A DNA stretch of 30,492 nt from Auxenochlorella pyrenoidosa. Taxonomy: Eukaryota > Chlorophyta > Trebouxiophyceae > Chlorellales > Chlorellaceae. The stretch spans positions 13,401-43,892 of the forward strand of contig KQ481969.1 of the NCBI GenBank assembly GCA_001430745.1, read 5' to 3'. A program made the position numbers and the translations under genes. Shown here in pieces: positions 24,602-30,492 of this stretch (position 1 is its first letter; each line of letters begins with the position of its first letter). Below the pieces are notes generated by a model, which saw only the letters and a list, made by a program, of their open reading frames with translations, was not told where the DNA came from and did not search any database.

Positions 24602-25207
24602 CTGCTGCCCCGACGCTGCACACGACATGCCCCCTCGGCTTCCCCGCGACACCTTGGCGCACCTGGAGCCTCTTCAGCATTCGCTCTTTGTCTCGGTACC
24701 TTCAGCGCCCTGTCCCTGCTCTGGTGGCACAGCTAGAAGCTTGTTGTAGCTCAGGCCCTTGGATTGGCGACTTCCACTCAGCACCCACCCCTGGCCATCA
24801 CCCCTGCCCAGGTGAGTGCGTGGCTGCCCCTGGGCAGCGAATCAGGCTCGATGGACACGTTCCAAGGCAGCAGCGGCAGAAGCGGTGGCGTCAGCGGCGA
24901 TGTGGCCTCTCTCGGTGGTCCCAACAGGCGGCGCCCCGCTGGCATTGGCCATGCTGCATGTGCTTGCCATGTGGCAGCGTGCACACTCTGGTTGCATCCT
25001 GATCAAGCGCAGGAGGGACCGTGGGGGAGGGGATCCTGCCTGGCTTCCCCACAGCTTTGTGGCTCCTTCACAATAGCTTCCTCCGCCCCTTCACTCGCTG
25101 GTTGAATGTCTCAAGCTGCTTGCCCCTTCCCTCCCCGCTTTGCTGCAGCTCCCCGCCATGTACAAGGCCGGCGCTGCCCGCCTGCTGGGCCTGTTCCTGG
25201 TGCTGAG
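24602..25207 (+). repeat. Tandem duplication unit, copy 2
   Basis: This is the counterpart of 22679-23274, including the signal exon of the second peptide gene. Spacing between shared blocks is almost unchanged between the copies. The copies differ by many substitutions and small indels, so the duplication is not recent. Confidence 0.85.
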
Positions 25208-25739
25208 GTGAGGCGGGCGGGTTCAGGGGCAGCCTGGGAGGGCCCCCCGCCCCGCCCTGGGCAGTTGCAACTGCTTGCTCGTTGCGCTCGTTGCGTGTAT
25301 ATACACCCATATATGGGGTTTTGGAGTCTGTCTATTTGCAATGGAACTTGCGACACAGACCAGGCCAACGGGTCCTGGTACGGCTCAACCCTCTACCAGC
25401 TGCCCCATGCTGGATGGCTTGCCCCTTGCAGCAGTGTCTCGATGACTGCCGCCCCCCCGTGCAGCTGGGGTTTCCTCAATTCACGCCCACGGGCGTACTC
25501 TTTCTTACTTTCTTTCTTTCCCCCCGTGCAGCTGCCTTTTGGCGCCTTGCACAGCTAGCTGCGCGAGTTGCGAGTATGGCTACTCCACCATACGCGAGTG
25601 CCAAGACGTCATGCAGGCGCACCCGTGCGAAGACCTCACCCAAGTCCACTGCTGCACACGCGCGCGCTGCGTTAGACCCAACCCTGGCCCCCCATGCTGG
25701 GCTCCGGCCTGCGTCTTCGACCGCGCAATGTGCGCATGA
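25158..25739 (+). CDS. Small secreted cysteine-rich peptide, paralogue 2
   Basis: Two exons, 25158-25207 and 25532-25739 (258 bases, 85 aa), with the same 50-base exon 1 and phase-2 intron as paralogue 1. Exon 1 encodes MYKAGAARLLGLFLVL, and exon 2 again opens with SCLLAP. After that the sequence departs completely: about 14 cysteines in 65 residues, with CTASCASCEYG, VHCCTRARC and PPCWAPAC. A paired Cys-Cys near the middle is shared with paralogue 1. The pattern is a conserved signal region with a diversified, disulfide-rich mature peptide. Intron 1 has an extra acceptor-like copy of CCCCCGTGCAGCTG at about 25452-25465. Function is unknown; an antimicrobial, wall or signalling peptide is only speculation. 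Confidence 0.68.
25295..25316. promoter_or_regulatory. Two adjoining palindromes, the second a CArG-type box
   Basis: GTGTATATACAC (25295-25306) is a perfect palindrome followed at once by CCATATATGG (25307-25316), a perfect palindrome of the CC(A/T)6GG form bound by MADS-domain proteins. They form an AT-rich island in a GC-rich intron of peptide gene 2. Binding is not shown. Confidence 0.35.
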
Positions 25740-26116
25740 TGTCAACAGCAGGGACCCCTAACGGAAGAAAAAAACAACGCTACGTTCTGCACAGGTCCGA
25801 TGTTGCTCCGCCTGCTTGCGCCTCTTTTTGACCCACCCAGCCCTCGTCACACGTTGAAGACACCGCTCTAGCTGGCTTTTCCAACACGCACTTCCCACAG
25901 CGCTCGTGTTAGGCACATGCCCCCCCGTCAAAGGACTAGCACATGCTGCCCGCCCCATCCTGCTTCTGCCTGCAGCCCACGCTGCCCACAACTCGACTGC
26001 GTGCCGCATGCTGTTTTTCGCATGGCATTGGTCGACAACATGTGCAACGCACAGCACGCAAAACAGGGCGCAGCCAGGTCAGCCGCCAGCTCAGCTGCCA
26101 GCTCAGCCAGGCCACA
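25740..26116. other. Convergent intergenic region
   Basis: This is the 3' flank of peptide gene 2 (+) and of SSADH (-). No exon or TGTAA signal was seen. Short CAGCTCAGC-type repeats occur at 26082-26105, just past the SSADH stop. Confidence 0.45.
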
Positions 26117-29100
26117 TCATCCGCCGATGCCCAGGCACACAGTCTTGATGTCTTGGAACTCTGCCAGCCCGTACTTGCTCTGCTCCCGCCCCATGCCGCT
26201 CTGCTTCACGCCCCCAAACGGCGCTACCTGGGGTGTGGGAAGGGGCAGCAGCGGTGCTGGTTAATGCACCAACGCAAACCCGGGGCAGTGCAGTCCCAGC
26301 CGCAGGTCTGTGTAATTGCCAGCTTTGCAGTGGTTAGACTGCGCACGCAGCGGCGCCACCCTGCCCACCTCTGATGTGATGGCCACTGTGATTGCAGCGA
26401 GCAGGCATGCATGCATGCATGCATGCATGCATGCAGGCAGGCAGGCAGGCGGGCGGGCAGGCAGGCAGGCATGCAAGCAGGCAAGCAGGCTGTGTCGCAA
26501 GTTCTGTTGCGGATGGACAGACTATAAGCCCAAACAAGCAGGCAGGCAGGCAGGCAAGCAGGCAAGCAGGCAAGCGGGCAGGCAGACAGGCAGGCATGCA
26601 GGCAGGCAGGCCCACCTCTGACGTGATGGCCACCTCGTTCACCCCCACCATGCCGTACTGCAGCTTCTCGGCCACCTGCCAGGCGCGCGACAGATCCTGC
26701 AGGCGAGCAGGCCAGCTGGCCGCATCAGCGCCTCAAGTGAAGGCTGATCAACGCATGCACTCTGCTGCAGGCAAAGCTGGGCAGGCAGCAGGGGAGCCTC
26801 TAGCAGGGCCACCATGCCCCCTTGCGGCACAAGGAAGCAGCCCCGGCGCATGCCATGCGTTAACCACAAGCATGAGAGGTACTGCCTGATTGATTTGGGT
26901 GCAAGTTTCTGATGCGAGTATCTGCCAGGCCGGCCCCACCCGTGTGTAGAAGTAGGCTGCTAGCCCATACTGCGTGTCGTTGGCCAGCTGCACCGCCTCT
27001 GCAGGCAGGCAGAAAGGACGGAACGGAGGCACAGGCGGCAGTCGAGCAGTTGCCGACAAGGCATGCGGCTGGAGGCGCCTCACGCCACACCCTTGCCCCC
27101 TGCAACGCCAGCAAACGCCCATTTCGCCTGCCTGCCAGCAACAACCTCCACCTCCCCCTCCAAACAGGCTGCCCACGCATGCAGAGATCCACGCCAGCAA
27201 AGGGTCAGTCCCATGCAACAAACAAGGCAGGAACAACGCAGGAACAGCAGGCCCGTGCTACAAACAAGGCAAAACAACGCAGGAACAGCGCCGCGCCCGC
27301 CCCCCCCCCCCCCCACCCGAAAAAAAAAAGCGGGAACAGCGCCCAGGCCCCATCCCTCACCATCATCGCTGGAGAACTTGTACACCGGGGTGACGGGGCC
27401 AAACAGCTCCTCGTGGAACATGCGCATGTCCACGCTGCCGCCTGCAGAACTTGAAGAAGTGCAATTGATAGATAGAATTGTTGATTGATTGAAGACAGCT
27501 CCTCGTGGAACATGCGCATGTCCACGCTGCCGCCTGCAGAACTTGAAGTGCAATTGATTGATAGAATTGTTTGATTGATTGAAAAAGGGGAGGGGCAGCT
27601 GCCAGGTACCGCCACCTTCCACAGAAAACAAGGTTCCAGGAATGGCTGGGCAGCCTGCGCACGACCGCCAGGTGCGTGCACTCCTACAAGCGTGCATTGC
27701 GATTCTGGTCCCCACCTTCTCTGGCGGCCTGCCGCATAATTGCTGCAGCACAGGCCAGCAAGCCACGCACCCCAGCCCCCGCGCCTCCCACCTGTGAGCA
27801 CGGTGGGCTCGTAGAAGAAGCCGCCGCGCAGCTGGCTGCCGTCCTCGAAGCGCGGGCGGCGCCCGCCGCAGGCCGCCACCGCCCCCTTGCCCAGCGCGTC
27901 CTGCACCTTCTCCTCCAGCTGCACAGCGCGGCACAGCACAGCAGGGGAGCAGGAGGACAGTGCTTGCAACCTGCACCTCTTCCAGCTGCGGTGCAGCACA
28001 CAGCAAGGGCAGGGGCTGGCCAGAAGGGCAGGCAGAGGCAAGGCGCAGGGCCAGCCGCCAGGGGGCAGACCCCCGCTCGACAAAATAATGGGTGGCCAGC
28101 ACAGGATGTAGCGTCCCCTGACGCACCAGACCCAGCAGCAGTCGCACGAAATCAGCGCTGCTGCACCAGCCAGGGGCCCTCTATGGCAGCATATTCACCG
28201 TGGCCCTTGATCGCCCCCCCCCCCCCCCCCCCCCGCCGTACCCGGTCCACTGCTGCCGCGCTGATCAGGGGCCCCTGGGTGGTGCCCTGCTCCAGCCCGT
28301 TTCCCAGCCGCAGCGCCGCCACGCGGGCGGTCAGCGCCTCCACAAACGCGTCGTGGATGCGCTCCTGCCGTTGGGACAGCAGGGGACAAGAAGGAGAGCA
28401 GCTGGCATTGCAAAGGACCCCTCTGTAAAGGACGGCGATACCTGTGTGAAGGAAAAGAGCAGATGATGACAGTACAGGCGGAGCAGCGCCTGCGGGCACC
28501 GACCGTGCCCACGGCCCAGGCGGCGGGATGACGCGAGCAAGCAGCAGAAAAGTGGGTGAGCAAGAGTGCGGCCGCAGGCGCAGGGCTAGCGCAGGTGCTG
28601 AGCAGCAGAGCAGCAGGCCGCCTCACATGCACCAGCACTCGGTTGGTGCAGATGCACGTCTGCCCGCTGTTGCGGTGGCTGCTGGCCGCCACGTCCCGCG
28701 CCGCCTTCTCTATGTCTGCGGCAGCGGAGGGGCCAGCCGCCACGCAGGCAGCAAAGTAAGCACGGGCGCCACTGTGGTGCCAGCCGCAGCGGGGGACCGC
28801 CCCGCTGAGCCGGTAACGGCAGGGGCGCTCCACCCCAACTCAAAGGCATCGAGAAACTACTTGGACATTCACTTGGGCCACGCGCGGCAGGGAAGAACGC
28901 ACTCACCAGCAAGAAAAAATACAAACCGCTCGCACAGTGTGCGCAGCAGAAAACAACCCAGCTGGGAGACTAGCCCAGCAGGAGGCACACCACTCGACTG
29001 CGTCCTCAAATACGAGTCAGGTGCGACAAGATAAGCTTCTACAAGCTCGCCTGCGTCCTCAAACACGATGAAGGGCGCATTGCCGCCCAGCTCCAGGCTG

Positions 29101-30433
29101 ACGCGCTTCACCGTCCCCGCCGCCCCCGCCATCAGCAGCTTGCCCACCGCCGTGCTGCCGGTAAACCCGATCTTGCGGACCTGCGGCAGGGGGTTGGCAG
29201 GGCGAGGCACGTCTTGTGTTCTGCGACAGAGCGACGGCGGGGGGCAGTCCGTCTGCAGCTGGCGGCAGCAGGTTGGCGCGCGTGCAGAGGGAGGCCGGCT
29301 GGCGCAGCAGATAGCGCGGCAGCTGGCCAGGGGAGGTGCACGCCAGAATTCCGGCTGGGCGCAATTTGCAGAGCAGACGATTAGAAGCTGGGCATGACAG
29401 CATGCCCGCAGGGAACGCCCTGCTTGCAGCATGACAGCAGGGCCGCAGCCAGCAGGTGCACGTGCTTCTCCTGGAGCACAAAAAAAACACATCCACATCT
29501 TCAACACGACCAACACTCGCCCAACAGGGTTCTATCCCGGCCCACCTCCTCGCTCTTGACCATGGCGTCCCCAATGGCGGGGGCGTCGCCGGTGAGCACG
29601 TTGAGCACGCCGCGCGGCACGCCCGCCCGGTCCGCCAGCTCCGCCAGGGCAAAGGCTGCAGGGGGGGGGGGCCGGAAGAGGGGGGCCGGGGCAAGCTGGG
29701 GCGCGCGTCACCTGCAAGGCCACCCAGCAAGCGCCTGGGAGCCAAACCCCTGGTGGGGATAGCCCTTGGAAACACCAGCCCAGCATCATGAAAGGAGCTC
29801 AAAAGGAACATGTAATGTACATGAGCGCAGAGAACATCATCAATTTCCCCCCTCGAATTTCCGGGGCAGCCACACCCGTGAGGGGGGTCATCTCAGAGGG
29901 CTTGAGCACGACCTGCGTGGGGGCAGATGCCATGGGGCCCAAGGGGGAAGGCGGGGCATCGTGGAGCAGCGGTGAGAGCACGATCGCAGAGCGACTTTGC
30001 CATGCAGCAGCAGTCAGCACGTGCAGGCACCTTGCGGTCGCCCGCCGGGCCAACCCCAGGGCGCTACTAGCACCAGCCGCTGTGTTGGCCAGCCACGAGT
30101 ATTGGGCTCAGCATGCAGCCGGCGGCTGGGGTGGCCCAGATTCAGGTTATGCCACTGACCACTCAGCCCGGTACATTACTGACACAAACAAACAGAGGAG
30201 CCCTGAACCCCGAGCGCTCGCCGTGCAGCCGGCGGCCAGGACGGCCCAAGTTTGGGGGTTGACTACTTGACTACCACACGTATTCAAAAACACGTGATAA
30301 ATGTGAACCTTGCGCCCCGGGCGCTCACCGTGCAGCCGGCGGCCAGGGCGGGCGACACCTTGCGCGTGATCATGGAGAAGGGGAAGTTCCAGGGGGTGAT
30401 GGCCGCCACCACGCCCACCGGCTGCCGCAGGGT
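26117..30433 (-). CDS. SSADH: Succinate-semialdehyde dehydrogenase, mitochondrial (5' part outside window)
   Basis: Eleven minus-strand exons: 30433-30329, 29912-29876, 29655-29546, 29180-29051, 28715-28627, 28364-28242, 27918-27792, 27441-27361, 26998-26940, 26696-26616 and 26227-26117 (350 aa plus stop). It oxidises succinic semialdehyde to succinate with NAD(P), the last step of the GABA shunt in mitochondria. Visible motifs are [43 protein letters not shown], the catalytic-glutamate motif [11 protein letters not shown], the catalytic-cysteine motif [19 protein letters not shown] and [19 protein letters not shown]. The CxC at the active site is the SSADH-type redox-switch pair. The N-terminal presequence and first NAD-binding part lie beyond 30492. 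The intron after exon 29180-29051 is GC-AG (CAG|GCGAGC), forced by phase (EDA-D-IEKAA). Four introns contain echoes of neighbouring exon borders. The enzyme looks intact. Confidence 0.93.
26363..26386 (-). repeat. Copy of an SSADH exon end with its donor, inside the following intron
   Basis: The 24 bases match 26610-26633 with one difference. They encode VAITSE followed by the GTGGGC donor, the end of exon 26696-26616. The copy lies about 247 bases further into the intron, with the GCAT/GCAG microsatellite between the two. Confidence 0.8.
26400..26612. repeat. GCAT/GCAG tetranucleotide microsatellite in two blocks
   Basis: GCATGCATGCATGCATGC then GCAGGCAGGCAGG, with GCGG, CAAG and GCAT variants, covers 26403-26489. 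A second block of GCAG/GCAA units covers 26536-26612. The unique 26490-26535 between them holds a dispersed inverted repeat of 25324-25358. The array abuts the donor of SSADH exon 26696-26616 (donor GT at 26615-26614). Confidence 0.9.
26490..26524 (-). repeat. Dispersed inverted repeat of 25324-25358
   Basis: On the minus strand it reads AGTCTGTCC..CGCAA.AGAACTTGCGACACAG, about 80 percent identical over 35 bases to the plus strand at 25324-25358. One copy lies in an intron of peptide gene 2 and the other in an SSADH intron. No terminal repeats or target duplications are evident. Confidence 0.55.
27217..27289. repeat. Two direct copies of a 33-base unit in an SSADH intron
   Basis: ACAAACAAGGCAGGAACAAC... 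(27217-27249) and ACAAACAAGGCAAAACAACG... (27258-27289), each ending GCAGGAACAGC. They lie in the intron between exons 27441-27361 and 26998-26940. Confidence 0.75.
27403..27583 (-). repeat. Near-identical 92-bp tandem duplication spanning an SSADH acceptor and exon start
   Basis: The copy at 27403-27494 contains the true acceptor (27447-27442, TCTGCAG side) and the first 39 bases of exon 27441-27361 ([12 protein letters not shown]). The copy at 27495-27583 repeats the same acceptor, exon start and the preceding ATTGATTGATTC-type intron end with only a few differences. Choosing the upstream acceptor would read [13 protein letters not shown] into intron text and break the frame. This is the youngest of the exon-border duplications. 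Confidence 0.92.
27968..27999 (-). repeat. Decayed copy of an SSADH acceptor and exon start
   Basis: On the minus strand GCAG|CTGGAAGAGGTGCAGG matches the true GCAG|CTGGAGGAGAAGGTGCAGG at 27922-27903, with three bases deleted. It encodes LEEVQV against LEEKVQD. It lies about 65 bases upstream of the real exon in the same intron. Confidence 0.65.
28214..28234 (-). repeat. 21-base homopolymer (G on the transcribed strand) beside a 5' splice site
   Basis: An uninterrupted run of 21 C on the plus strand begins about seven bases inside the SSADH intron whose GTACGG donor starts at 28241. In the transcript it is poly-G and could fold as a G-quadruplex or cause sequencing-length error. Confidence 0.9.
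30105..30351 (-). repeat. Three tandem copies (period about 103 bp) of an SSADH exon end with its donor
   Basis: The true exon end and donor GCCGGCTGCACG|GTGAGCGC (about 30311-30351) recurs at 30207-30245 as GCCGGCTGCACG|GCGAGCGC. It recurs again at 30105-30140 as GCCGGCTGCATG|CTGAGCC. All three share the flanking CTGGCCGCC-like text. The second copy has a GC in place of the GT donor, the third neither. Confidence 0.85.
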
Positions 30434-30492
30434 CTGGCGGGGGCGGGGGAGGGTGGGGCGGGGCGGGGGGGGGGATTCGTTGGTGGGTAGGT
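30434..30492 (-). other. Partial SSADH intron at the window edge
   Basis: C-rich intron sequence on the coding strand, ending in CGCCAG at 30434, which precedes exon 30433-30329. The earlier exons of the gene lie outside the window. Confidence 0.7.

Noticed and set aside
26400..26612. Regular repeats resembling a CRISPR array
   Set aside because: It is a simple tetranucleotide microsatellite inside a nuclear intron, without spacers of constant length.
26748..27236. Open frames running through SSADH introns, including fused exon-intron products
   Set aside because: They join SSADH exons to low-complexity intron text. Family alignment and splice consensus support separate exons.

Overview
The window reads as nuclear DNA of a green alga, most likely a trebouxiophyte of the Chlorella group. 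It is very GC-rich. Its genes are split by short introns with CTGCAG-type acceptors. The proteins are plant-type (NDUFAF7, UVSSA, mitochondrial SSADH, a UVR plus SnoaL-like plastid protein), and a TGTAA poly(A) signal follows one gene. The clade is inferred from style and gene content, not proven. An assembly gap of N covers 13046-13840.

Layout: a possible 5' exon of a minus-strand gene leaves the left edge (1-257). NDUFAF7 (732-4823, +, 11 exons) follows. A gene-poor stretch (4824-7892) holds a decayed tandem array with a period of about 430-540 bp. Next come a secreted cysteine-containing protein (8913-7893, -, 4 exons), a plastid-type UVR/SnoaL-like protein (9155-11102, +, 7 exons), a large coiled-coil protein interrupted by the gap (15440-11633, -), UVSSA (15818-20375, +, 11 exons) and an unrecognised 217-aa protein (22132-20946, -, 4 exons). 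Two tandem small secreted cysteine-rich peptide genes (23225-23691 and 25158-25739, +) come next. The catalytic and C-terminal part of mitochondrial succinate-semialdehyde dehydrogenase (30433-26117, -, 11 exons) runs in from the right edge. Exon boundaries were set by family homology, reading phase and splice consensus; each complete model has a total length divisible by three.

The genes look like unrelated housekeeping and lineage-specific genes, not a pathway cluster. NDUFAF7 and SSADH are mitochondrial, UVSSA is a nuclear repair factor, the UVR protein is probably plastidic, and three genes encode secreted Cys-rich products.

The strongest unexplained signal is in gene architecture. In UVSSA, SSADH and the UVR/SnoaL gene, introns contain degenerate tandem copies ('echoes') of the adjoining exon edge together with its splice site, on the donor side, the acceptor side or both. 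The same window has about 7 GC-AG introns among about 46 modelled, far above the usual share of about one percent, and several lie in or beside echo-bearing introns. A copy of the UVSSA terminal exon, still open to its stop, lies 2.1 kb downstream of the real one. The two peptide genes keep a nearly identical upstream region and signal exon while the mature peptide has diverged almost completely apart from its cysteines.
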